The notes beneath the pieces are model-generated. The model made no database searches. It was not told where the DNA came from and saw only the letters and a program-made list of their open reading frames with translations. Source: an uncultured Neomegalonema sp. (GTDB lineage: Bacteria > Pseudomonadota > Alphaproteobacteria > Rhodobacterales > Rhodobacteraceae). From it: a DNA stretch of 8,697 nucleotides. Positions 1 to 6,049 of the stretch are shown here, in pieces. The stretch lies in assembly GCA_937944035.1 (NCBI GenBank), contig CALDZQ010000047.1:1-8697 (forward strand), read 5' to 3'. Position 1 is the stretch's first letter; every line of letters starts with the position of its first letter. The position numbers and the translations under genes were made by a program.

Positions 1-698
1 GTCGGCTCGCCCGCGAGGGTCAGCATGTGCCAGCCAAGCGCGGAATTGCTGGTGATAACCGGAACCCCGATCTCCGCTTCCGCCTGTTCAATGATGCCGA
101 AACCGCGCACGCTGGTGCAGGAAACAAACACCGCATCAACCTCCGCCCCGTCCGCAATCCGCCGGATCGCGTTGAGGGTCGAGGCTTCGCTGATGCGGGC
201 TACGACATGGTCTGCGATTTGCTCGAACGAGCCGAATGCGGGGATTTCCAGGCCGTTCGCCTCCAGGACGCTGCGCATTCGGGCGGAAACCTCTGCGATA
301 TAGGGTGTGATAAAGCCGAGTCGCTTTACGCCCAGATGGGCGCAGGCGGCGAGCGTCGCGCTGATCGGTTCGGTGACTTTTGCCCCCGGTTGCGCCTTAT
401 GGATCGCTGCCGCGACCCGATCCGCGCCGATGATGGTGGACGCTGAGGTGCAGCCGTAGCCGATCACGTCGGCCCTTGGCAGCAGCGCCGCCGTGCGGGG
501 CAAGCCTTCCTCCATCGCGGCCAGAGTTTCGGGGGTGACTTCAGGCGCATTGGGAATGCGGGTGTGATAGAGTGCGGTTCCGGGCGCGGTGAAAACACCG
601 CGCAATTCAGGCTCCAGCGTTTCGTCGCTTTGCAGGACGACCAGCCCGAAAGACTTATGCGCCGCCGCGCCGCCATCGCTCTCAAAATCCAGACGCAT
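1..698 (-). CDS. Asp/Glu racemase / maleate isomerase superfamily protein, EutA-like (3' end cut by window)
   Basis: The first 232 codons are present and the C-terminus lies beyond the left edge. Two cysteine motifs, GCTSAS (Cys83) and SCTSVR (Cys194), sit where the two-cysteine Asp/Glu racemase, maleate cis-trans isomerase and arylmalonate decarboxylase fold places its paired catalytic cysteines. Members isomerise, racemise or decarboxylate small carboxylates without a cofactor. EutA of (hydroxy)ectoine utilisation belongs to the same superfamily. The ATG at 698 is chosen because AGGAG (complement of 707-711) lies 8 nt upstream, inside the last codons of the M24 gene, whose TAA is only 3 bp away. 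The two genes are therefore probably translated in succession. There is no signal peptide, so it should be cytoplasmic. The superfamily is confident. The substrate is unknown, and the EutA link rests on the neighbouring genes. Confidence 0.85.
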   Translation of the reverse strand, partial: MRLDFESDGGAAAHKSFGLVVLQSDETLEPELRGVFTAPGTALYHTRIPNAPEVTPETLAAMEEGLPRTAALLPRADVIGYGCTSASTIIGADRVAAAIHKAQPGAKVTEPISATLAACAHLGVKRLGFITPYIAEVSARMRSVLEANGLEIPAFGSFEQIADHVVARISEASTLNAIRRIADGAEVDAVFVSCTSVRGFGIIEQAEAEIGVPVITSNSALGWHMLTLAGEP

Positions 699-701
699 CG
701 G

Positions 702-1838
702 TTAAACTCCTATAACGGGCAGTTCCTCCGCCGCGCGGGTGGTCAAAAGGCGGGGCGGGCCGTCGGTGATGACGATGTTTTCCTCATGCACCATCATCTT
801 ACCGTCCGTGATGCTCATGCTCGGCTCCAAAGTGATGACCATGCCCTCGCGCAGGACCGTATGATCGAAACCGATCAGCGAGGGTTCTTCAGTCAGCTGC
901 ATCCCCAGCCCGTGTCCCAGACGCCCGATTCCGCCCCCGTTGTCCCCGATAACTTTGCCCATCGCCGCGAAAACCTGCGCGCAGGTGCGGCCCGGACGGG
1001 CGGCTTTCATGCCCGCTTCGGTCGCTTCCCACAGGGTACGATAGGCGCGCTTGGCGGCGTCATCCGGCTCACCGATCGCGAAGTTACGGTCGAAATCGCA
1101 GAAATACCCGTGCCGCATCGCGCCCGTGTCGAGCATGAGCACATCGCCCTTGCGCAGGGGCGTATCTCCGGGGGGAGAGATCACATCGCCATACCCCCCT
1201 TGCCCGGCCCCGCCGACCAGATAAGGCACATCCTCGGCCCCTTGCTCCAGCAGGGCGATTTTGAAGGCACGGAAAGCGGCGTCGAGCGGTTGGCCTTCGC
1301 TGAAGAGGGTGTCCGCTTTGTCGAAGGCGGAGGAGGCGATCCCGCAGATGGTCTCGATTTTTTCGATCTCGCGGGTGGATTTGGTCATGCGTAAGGTGCG
1401 GACCAGCGGGCTGGCATCGACCAGATCGACATCTTCAAGGGCGACCCGAAGCCGGACGAAATCATTCATCGGCATCCGCAACGTGCTTTCGCGCCCCATC
1501 GGCATTCCGACAACCTTGAAGCCCTGCAAAGCCGCAGTCAGCAGGGTGACACCATCATCTTCGGCGGCGGGAGAGGCCCAGGTACGGACATCCTCAACCC
1601 ACGTCCCGCGCATCAGCATCTCACCGATTTCGGGGATCACAGCGACGGGTTTGCCGTCACGCGGGATGATGAGGAACCACGGACGGGTCGGGCTTTGCCA
1701 GAATAACGTGCGGAAGCCGCTGAAATAGCGCAGTTCGGCCTCGGTGGTCAGCAGCAACGCATCCATGCCGACGGCGCGCATATAGGTTTGCGCGTCCTTG
1801 GTGCGGGCCTCGTATTCGCTGGTCGGGAAATCAGGCAT
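702..1838 (-). CDS. M24-family metallopeptidase-fold enzyme (Xaa-Pro dipeptidase-like)
   Basis: The 378-residue protein has the usual two-domain creatinase/prolidase layout: an N-terminal domain (about 1-150) and a pita-bread catalytic domain (about 155-370). All five expected metal ligands can be placed: Asp237 (LDTGA), Asp248 (CDFDRNF), His309 (GHGLG), Glu338 (TLEPS) and Glu353 (HEEN). It should therefore be a dinuclear-metal hydrolase, cytoplasmic because no signal peptide is seen. M24 members include Xaa-Pro dipeptidases, creatinase, the DMSP lyase DddP and the ectoine hydrolase EutD/DoeA. From memory, EutD works through a glutamyl intermediate rather than metals, so the full ligand set argues against a plain EutD. 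The ATG at 1838 overlaps the TGA of the PLP-lyase gene by 8 bp, with GGAAG just upstream, implying translational coupling. The exact substrate cannot be read from the sequence. Confidence 0.9.
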   Translation of the reverse strand: MPDFPTSEYEARTKDAQTYMRAVGMDALLLTTEAELRYFSGFRTLFWQSPTRPWFLIIPRDGKPVAVIPEIGEMLMRGTWVEDVRTWASPAAEDDGVTLLTAALQGFKVVGMPMGRESTLRMPMNDFVRLRVALEDVDLVDASPLVRTLRMTKSTREIEKIETICGIASSAFDKADTLFSEGQPLDAAFRAFKIALLEQGAEDVPYLVGGAGQGGYGDVISPPGDTPLRKGDVLMLDTGAMRHGYFCDFDRNFAIGEPDDAAKRAYRTLWEATEAGMKAARPGRTCAQVFAAMGKVIGDNGGGIGRLGHGLGMQLTEEPSLIGFDHTVLREGMVITLEPSMSITDGKMMVHEENIVITDGPPRLLTTRAAEELPVIGV

Positions 1839-2898
1839 CTTCAGGTTCTTCCGAAATATAGCACAGGACGCGGGAGGAGGGGGTCAGGCCCAGTGCGGCG
1901 TGGTCGCACTCGAATAATCCCGCAATTCCGGCGATGCCTGAGGGGGTGGAGCGGTAGCCGTGGGTGGCAAGGCGCTCGTTGGCCGCCGTGGCCTGCGCAT
2001 CGGTGACGGTCATAAAATCATCGGCCTCGCGGGCAAGGTATTTGAGGGTCAGGTGCGAGGCTTCCTTGCAATCGAGACGGCCCATGTTGGAAACCGGACC
2101 TGTGGCAATCACACTCTCCCCTGCCGCGACGCTGCCCATCAGGGCGGGGGCGGCGTCCGGTTCGACCACGATGATGCGGGGCGCATCCCCCCACGCCACC
2201 CGCGCCGCCGCCGCGCAAGCCGCCGCCATCCCGCCGACCCCCGCTTGCAGGAAGACGTGGGTGGGTGGTTCGGGCAGCTGTTCGGCCACCTCGGCCCCCA
2301 TGATGAGGTAGCCCTCCATCACATCGCGGGGCGGGTCGGTGTAGCCATGCCAGCTTGTGTCGGACAGCAGGGACCAGCCGTTATCTTGAGCGGCTTTGAG
2401 GGCGGCATCGAGACTGTCCTGATACTCCGCGCCCTCGCGGACCACTGTTGCGCCTTTGCCCCGCAGGCGATCGGCGAAGACTTCGGGGACGGTTTCGGCG
2501 ATATAGACGACGGCATTCGCGCCGAAGAGTTTCGCCCCGGCGGCGACGGAGAGGCCGTGGTTTCCGGCGGTAGCGCAGACGAAGGTTTCGCCACGCAGCG
2601 CTTCAGCCTCCGGCCCGTCACCCGCTTTTGTGACGGCTTGCTTGGCGATGGCGTGGACTGCGCCGAGGGCTTTGAAACTGCCCAGACCCATGCGCCCGCG
2701 CTCGTCTTTCAGCGATAGCGTGGCGATGCCGAGTTCTGCGGCCAGATCGCCCGCATCGTGCAGCGTGGTGGACGCCGCCGCCGGGCATTTCGCAAAGAGG
2801 GCGCGGGCTGCGGCTGCGTCGGTGCAAATCTCGCCGCTTGCGAGGGCGTCCGCCTTTGGCAGGCCGGAATGGCGGTGCGGGTTGGCTAGAATAGTCAT
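1831..2898 (-). CDS. PLP-dependent lyase, diaminopropionate ammonia-lyase-like
   Basis: A 355-residue fold-type II PLP enzyme. Lys76 in GSFKALGA is the expected Schiff-base lysine. AGNHG (111-115) is the PLP-phosphate/substrate loop, and LQAGVGGMAA (218-227) is the glycine-rich loop. The stretch from DTSWHGYT through MEGY to PPTHVFLQAG closely resembles E. coli diaminopropionate ammonia-lyase (YgeX/DpaL) as I recall it, more than threonine dehydratase. DpaL converts 2,3-diaminopropionate to pyruvate and two ammonia. The residue matching E. coli Asp120 is Ala111 here, and the protein is shorter than E. coli DpaL (about 400 residues), so specificity may differ. The ATG at 2898 has GGAG 8 nt upstream. 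The stop overlaps the M24 gene. EutB of hydroxyectoine utilisation is a related fold-II enzyme and the main alternative. Confidence 0.88.
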   Translation of the reverse strand: MTILANPHRHSGLPKADALASGEICTDAAAARALFAKCPAAASTTLHDAGDLAAELGIATLSLKDERGRMGLGSFKALGAVHAIAKQAVTKAGDGPEAEALRGETFVCATAGNHGLSVAAGAKLFGANAVVYIAETVPEVFADRLRGKGATVVREGAEYQDSLDAALKAAQDNGWSLLSDTSWHGYTDPPRDVMEGYLIMGAEVAEQLPEPPTHVFLQAGVGGMAAACAAAARVAWGDAPRIIVVEPDAAPALMGSVAAGESVIATGPVSNMGRLDCKEASHLTLKYLAREADDFMTVTDAQATAANERLATHGYRSTPSGIAGIAGLFECDHAALGLTPSSRVLCYISEEPEDA

Positions 2899-2978
2899 GC
2901 GGGATTCTCCGAGAATTTTACGAAGAATGCCTCAAGTATCGTCCGGTGCGCAGTGTTTTTCGACGTTATCCAAACGAA

Positions 2979-3554
2979 TTACGTCTCGCGTTCCTTAATA
3001 ATGGCCAGCGCATCGCGGAAATGGGGGCTGTCACCACGCCCCAGCCACTCGAAAATCATCATCTCGCTCGTCACCATCGTGACCCCTGAGGCGCGCATTC
3101 GCCCGAACGCGGCCTGCCTATCCTCCTCGAAGCGTGATCCGGTCGCGTCCATGACCACGGACACGGCGAAGCGGGCGGATTGCAGGTCGAGCGCGGTTTG
3201 CATGACGCAGACATGGGCCTCGGTTCCCGCCACGATCACACGGTTTCGCGGCGGCAGATCGCCAAGGCCGGCCCGCAAGGCATCGGTGTCCCAGCCGGAA
3301 AAGCTGTTCTTCGCGATGATCTCGTCGGGTTCCAGCGATGCGGCGATCTCCGGCACGGTCTCGCCGATACGCTCCGCCATATGCTCGGTCGCGCGGACCG
3401 GGATACGCAACAGGCGGGCGGCGCGCAGCAGGCGGATGGCGGCGGCGATGCGATCCGCGCCATGATCTATCGCCGGAACCAGCCGTTCCTGCAAATCGAT
3501 CAGCAGCAGCACGCAATCATCGGCGCGGTTCAGCAGGCTTTCTTCATTCGTCAT
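2979..3554 (-). CDS. Isochorismatase-fold cysteine hydrolase (ISOC1/2-like)
   Basis: A 191-residue single-domain protein with the isochorismatase/nicotinamidase triad: Asp20 (LLIDLQE), Lys82 (IIAKNSF) and Cys116 ([10 protein letters not shown]). The segment [15 protein letters not shown] and the C-terminal TSEMMIFEW resemble the ISOC1/ISOC2 branch, whose physiological substrate is not established. It is therefore not called a nicotinamidase. The start is placed at the ATG at 3554 (MTNEES). An upstream in-frame start at 3602 would add 16 residues lying inside the CreA gene, ahead of the family's normal N-terminus. With this start the gene overlaps the 3' end of creA by 11 bp. The ribosome site is weak (GGAA about 12 nt upstream), so coupling to creA translation is plausible. 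It is cytoplasmic. An 80-bp gap separates it from the PLP-lyase gene downstream. Confidence 0.9.
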   Translation of the reverse strand: MTNEESLLNRADDCVLLLIDLQERLVPAIDHGADRIAAAIRLLRAARLLRIPVRATEHMAERIGETVPEIAASLEPDEIIAKNSFSGWDTDALRAGLGDLPPRNRVIVAGTEAHVCVMQTALDLQSARFAVSVVMDATGSRFEEDRQAAFGRMRASGVTMVTSEMMIFEWLGRGDSPHFRDALAIIKERET

Positions 3555-4038
3555 ATACGGGCGGTTCCGGCAGCAGTCCGTCCGGCCCCCACGGGGCAAC
3601 AACGACGGCGGAGATCGAGTTTTGCGGCGAGCCTTCGATCAGTTTGTCCGAGTAGGTGAGGTAGACCAGCGTGTTGCGTTTGGGATCAAAGAAACGGACC
3701 ACCTGAAGCTTTTTGAAAAGGATCGAGGTGCGTTGTTTAAACACCTGCTCGCCCGCCTCAAGTTCGTCAAGATACTTGATCGGTCCGGTCTGACGGCAGG
3801 CGATGGAGGCATCGGAGAGGTCTTCGGCCAACCCAAGCGACCCGCGAATGCCGCCCGTCTTGGCGCGTGAGAGAAAGCAGTCGACCCCTTCAACTTTCGG
3901 ATCATCAAATGCCTCGATCACGATCTTATGGTTCGCGCCGAGCAGTTTGAAGACGGTGGTGACTTCGCCGATCTCCTCCGCGAAAACGGGAAGGGAAAGG
4001 CCAACAACCGCTAGGGCCGCGAGGGCGGTGCGTTTCAT
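3544..4038 (-). CDS. creA: CreA family secreted protein
   Basis: A 164-residue protein with a clear Sec signal peptide: MKRT, a hydrophobic core, then PVFA cut before Glu21. The mature part carries CreA-family hallmarks: [10 protein letters not shown] at the start, [35 protein letters not shown], and a long central stretch ending [18 protein letters not shown]. Cys54 and Cys81 are the only cysteines of the mature protein and could form a disulfide in the periplasm. The family's biochemical role is unknown. It was named from its place beside E. coli creBCD, which is not present here. The ATG at 4038 is chosen over an in-frame start at 4101 because GGAG lies 7 nt upstream and only this start gives a signal peptide at the N-terminus. 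It overlaps the isochorismatase-fold gene downstream by 11 bp. Confidence 0.93.
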   Translation of the reverse strand: MKRTALAALAVVGLSLPVFAEEIGEVTTVFKLLGANHKIVIEAFDDPKVEGVDCFLSRAKTGGIRGSLGLAEDLSDASIACRQTGPIKYLDELEAGEQVFKQRTSILFKKLQVVRFFDPKRNTLVYLTYSDKLIEGSPQNSISAVVVAPWGPDGLLPEPPVYDE

Positions 4039-4084
4039 CGTGAGGCTCCGTAATGAATTAATGCGATACCGGACAGATGGCGCA

Positions 4085-4804
4085 TCACGAACGTTTCGCA
4101 AGATGCCACGGTCCGGGCACAGGGGCTTCAGGGTTGGGCATCTCCGGCCAGAATGCCGGTTTTCCGCGCGCCAGCCATATCAAAGCGATGCCGATAATTC
4201 CGGCAATAAATCCGCCGATATGCGCGAAATAAGCCACGCCGCCGCCCGTCGCGCCGATGCTGACAAAGCCGGAGACAATCTGAAAACCGATCCATGCACC
4301 CAGAACACCCCATGCGGGCAGGGGTATGACCTTGATAATGACGAAGATGATAAACGCCACATCGACCCGCGCTTTGGGGAATAAAAGCAGATAGCCGCCC
4401 ATCAATCCGGCAATCGCGCCGGATGCGCCGACATTGGGGATGGTCGAATACGGATCAATCGCGATCTGGGCGAAAGATGCGCCAACTCCGCATAAAAGGT
4501 AGAAGGCCAGCATTCCCACATGGCCGAGATAATCTTCCAGATTGTCCCCGAAAACCCATAAAAACAGCATGTTCCCGGCAAGGTGCATCCACCCCCCGTG
4601 CATGAACATCGCTGTGATGAACGTGTGCAGCGCCTCGCCGCTCATCACTTCGGCGGGGATCAAGGCCCAGTTATCGAATACGCGCATCGTCGCGGGCGCA
4701 TCAAGAAAGCCGTAAAGCAGATAAACAACGATGTTAATCGCGATCAGCGCCCAGGAAACATAGGGCGTCCGGTTGGATGGATTGTGATCTCGGAAGGGGA
4801 ACAT
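4085..4804 (-). CDS. Rhomboid family intramembrane serine protease
   Basis: A 239-residue polytopic membrane protein with about six or seven hydrophobic segments, first at roughly 16-34 and last at roughly 196-212. The rhomboid catalytic set is visible: the HxxxN motif on the second segment (His74, Asn78, oxyanion site), GASGAIAG with nucleophile Ser128, and AHIGGFIAG with general base His195. Rhomboids cleave transmembrane helices within the inner membrane. The bacterial substrate is usually unknown and cannot be inferred here. It lacks an extra N-terminal cytoplasmic domain of the GlpG kind. The ATG at 4804 has only a modest purine stretch (AGAAG) about 12 nt upstream. It is the first gene of the minus-strand run. 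A 46-bp gap without an obvious terminator separates it from creA. Confidence 0.95.
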   Translation of the reverse strand: MFPFRDHNPSNRTPYVSWALIAINIVVYLLYGFLDAPATMRVFDNWALIPAEVMSGEALHTFITAMFMHGGWMHLAGNMLFLWVFGDNLEDYLGHVGMLAFYLLCGVGASFAQIAIDPYSTIPNVGASGAIAGLMGGYLLLFPKARVDVAFIIFVIIKVIPLPAWGVLGAWIGFQIVSGFVSIGATGGGVAYFAHIGGFIAGIIGIALIWLARGKPAFWPEMPNPEAPVPGPWHLAKRS

Positions 4805-5075
4805 GGGCTAAAACTTCTTGTACCAAATACGAGCCGCAAAAGGTTTTCAGCTCTCGAATACGCATTTATGGACCGTCTTGCTTCACGACGAAACAGCAAA
4901 ACGACTCCCCACTGTGCAAAACTGAGTCTGAAATACATCAACAAAATGATGCAACTAACCGAAAAGATGAAAAAAATCGGCATTTTCCCTCTAATTGTTT
5001 GAGTGCTGCGAAAAAATCATCTACGTTGTCAAGCACACGTAACATCGTGTTGGATTGAGACAGGAGAGCAGAATA
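4805..5075. promoter_or_regulatory. AT-rich divergent intergenic region (rhomboid / YQxP-repeat protein)
   Basis: This 271-bp stretch holds no supportable gene and is visibly more AT-rich than its surroundings. It must supply promoters for the rhomboid gene (minus) and the repeat-protein gene (plus). A-tracts at 4970-4976 and 5011-5016 may bend the DNA or act as UP elements. A perfect TTGACA occurs on the minus strand (complement of 5027-5032) but has no good -10 at 16-18 bp. On the plus strand TAACAT (5040-5045) is the best -10-like match, also without a good -35. A 5-bp inverted repeat, ACACG-6-CGTGT (5035-5050), surrounds that TAACAT and could be an operator. The AGGAG at 5062-5066 serves the plus-strand gene. 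Confidence 0.4.
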
Positions 5076-5939
5076 ATGAAAAAGGCAGCCAGCGGTCTTA
5101 TCGCCGTAGCTGTTGCCGTATCCGTCGCGGGAGCGGCGTCGGCACAGTCAACACAGTCATATGAGTATCAGCAGCCGACCTATCAGGCTCCTTCGTACCA
5201 GACCCCTTCATATCAAACACCATCTTACCAGCAGCCGTCTTTCCAGCAGCCAAGCTATCAGGCTCCTTCGTATCAGACGCCAAATTTCCAGACGCCAAGC
5301 TATCAGGCGCCTACAACAACTTATCAGGCGCCTACAACAACGTACCAGGCGCCAACGACCACCTATCAGGCTCCGCAGTCGACGGGCACGGTTGTAACAA
5401 CGCCAACATATCAGCAGCCACAGCCTTACTTCCCCGGTCAGGCATCGCCGACCGTTGTTTACCCCGGCCAGACGGCTCCGGCCAATCCTGCGCCTGCAAA
5501 ACCGCGCGGGCATGTGCCTGATACGGATGCATGGACGTTCACATTGCCGCGCTACTATCCGGCAATCCGCGCCTGCCTGCGTAACACATCGGTCAAAAAC
5601 CCTGTGATCGCGAATATCCAAGAGCGGAACAATCGCACGGTCATGCTGATCGGCGAGGGTGGTACAGCGGATTACTCGGTATGTCGCACGGGCCTCGACG
5701 GAACGCGTGTTCGTCCCGGTAAAGACGAGCGTGGCCTTCCGCCAGCGTTCTACGCACCGCTTGGTTCCAGCTTCACGATCACGCCTGATCGTCCGTTCCA
5801 GCCTGTCGTGGATACCGGTCAGCGCCTCGTTGGTTGGATCGTCCGCACCACGCCTGTGCGTCTCGACGTATACGGCGGCGGTCGCGGCTTTGATGGCCAG
5901 TTCATCAAGCCTGTGACGGTTAACACCGACGCGCAGTAA
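5076..5939 (+). CDS. Secreted protein with Tyr-Gln-x-Pro repeats and a two-cysteine C-terminal domain, unknown function
   Basis: A 287-residue protein. Residues 1-23 form a Sec signal peptide (MKKAASG, long Ala/Val core, ASA cut before Gln24). Residues 31-79 hold ten [YF]Q-x-P units at an exact 5-residue period. Residues 80-100 hold three TTTYQAP heptads. A Pro/Gln/Thr-rich linker runs to about 150. The C-terminal domain (about 151-287) starts DAWTFTLPRYYPAIRACLR and has two cysteines, Cys167 and Cys203, probably disulfide-bonded. I do not recognise a named family. The layout suggests an extended, flexible or surface-anchoring stalk carrying a small periplasmic or extracellular domain; this is inference. 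The ATG at 5076 is chosen over an in-frame TTG at 5055 because AGGAG (5062-5066) is 9 nt upstream and only this start gives a normal signal peptide. Confidence 0.88.
   Translation: MKKAASGLIAVAVAVSVAGAASAQSTQSYEYQQPTYQAPSYQTPSYQTPSYQQPSFQQPSYQAPSYQTPNFQTPSYQAPTTTYQAPTTTYQAPTTTYQAPQSTGTVVTTPTYQQPQPYFPGQASPTVVYPGQTAPANPAPAKPRGHVPDTDAWTFTLPRYYPAIRACLRNTSVKNPVIANIQERNNRTVMLIGEGGTADYSVCRTGLDGTRVRPGKDERGLPPAFYAPLGSSFTITPDRPFQPVVDTGQRLVGWIVRTTPVRLDVYGGGRGFDGQFIKPVTVNTDAQ
5166..5375 (+). repeat. In-frame tandem repeats encoding YQxP units
   Basis: Ten consecutive 15-bp units (5166-5312 plus boundary codons) encode [YF]Q-x-P-[ST]. They are followed by three 21-bp units (5313-5333, 5334-5354, 5355-5375), each encoding TTTYQAP. 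The units are similar but not identical at the DNA level and differ mostly at third positions (for example TATCAG versus TACCAG). This suggests an older, selected protein repeat rather than a very recent slippage expansion. Confidence 0.85.
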
Positions 5940-5948
5940 GCTTAAAAT
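5920..5948 (+). promoter_or_regulatory. Candidate sigma70-type promoter for leuB
   Basis: TTAACA at 5920-5925 (5 of 6 to consensus -35) is followed after exactly 17 bp by TAAAAT at 5943-5948 (5 of 6 to consensus -10). The element overlaps the last codons of the repeat-protein gene. It would start transcription near 5955, giving leuB a leader of about 95 nt. It is the best promoter-like match I found in the window, but it has not been tested. Confidence 0.5.
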
Positions 5949-5950
5949 AG

Positions 5951-6020
5951 GGGGCGCTAACGCGCCGCTGACGCCTTTACGGGCGCGTGGGGATCGGTTA
6001 AGGCTCCACGCGCCCGTTTT
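5951..6020 (+). terminator. Terminator or attenuator-like hairpins before leuB
   Basis: A perfect 12-bp inverted repeat, ACGGGCGCGTGG (5979-5990) with CCACGCGCCCGT (6006-6017), has a 15-nt loop and runs into four T's (6017-6020). It looks like an intrinsic terminator. A smaller hairpin, GGCGC-TAAC-GCGCC (5953-5966), precedes it. The segment ACGCGCC occurs twice (5960-5966 and 6008-6014), so the first copy can pair with GGCGCGT (5982-5988) and break the terminator stem. The element either ends the repeat-protein transcript or sits in the leuB leader as an attenuator. Confidence 0.65.
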
Positions 6021-6049
6021 ACGTTTAATCTCAATTTAAGGAGCCTCCC

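Noticed and set aside
564..1394. Long plus-strand open frame of 276 codons
   Set aside because: It is antisense to the M24 and racemase-like genes, has no ribosome site or recognisable motif, and reflects GC-rich third positions of the genes opposite.
702..1838. Calling the M24 gene DddP (DMSP lyase) or DoeA/EutD outright
   Set aside because: Family-level evidence fits several M24 activities. The length looks short for DddP and the intact metal site does not suit EutD, so only the superfamily is named.
1960..2718. Plus-strand open frame of 252 codons
   Set aside because: It is antisense to the PLP lyase, which has clear family motifs across the same bases; low-complexity Gly/His/Arg-rich translation is typical of a shadow frame.
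4039..4101. Upstream in-frame start for CreA
   Set aside because: It would add 21 residues with several Arg ahead of the signal peptide and lacks a ribosome site as good as the GGAG before 4038.
4744..4983. Minus-strand 79-codon frame with a hydrophobic start in the divergent intergenic region
   Set aside because: It has a GAGGG close to the ATG and a membrane-like start, but the spacing is only 3 nt and the frame runs into the rhomboid coding region in another frame. Not supportable as a gene.
5055..5075. TTG start seven codons upstream for the YQxP-repeat protein
   Set aside because: It would put MRQESRI before the signal peptide and would overlap the AGGAG ribosome site that correctly precedes the ATG at 5076.
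5166..5375. Regular short repeats considered as a CRISPR or satellite array
   Set aside because: The units are 15 and 21 bp, contiguous without spacers, in frame, and encode YQxP peptides; they are coding repeats.
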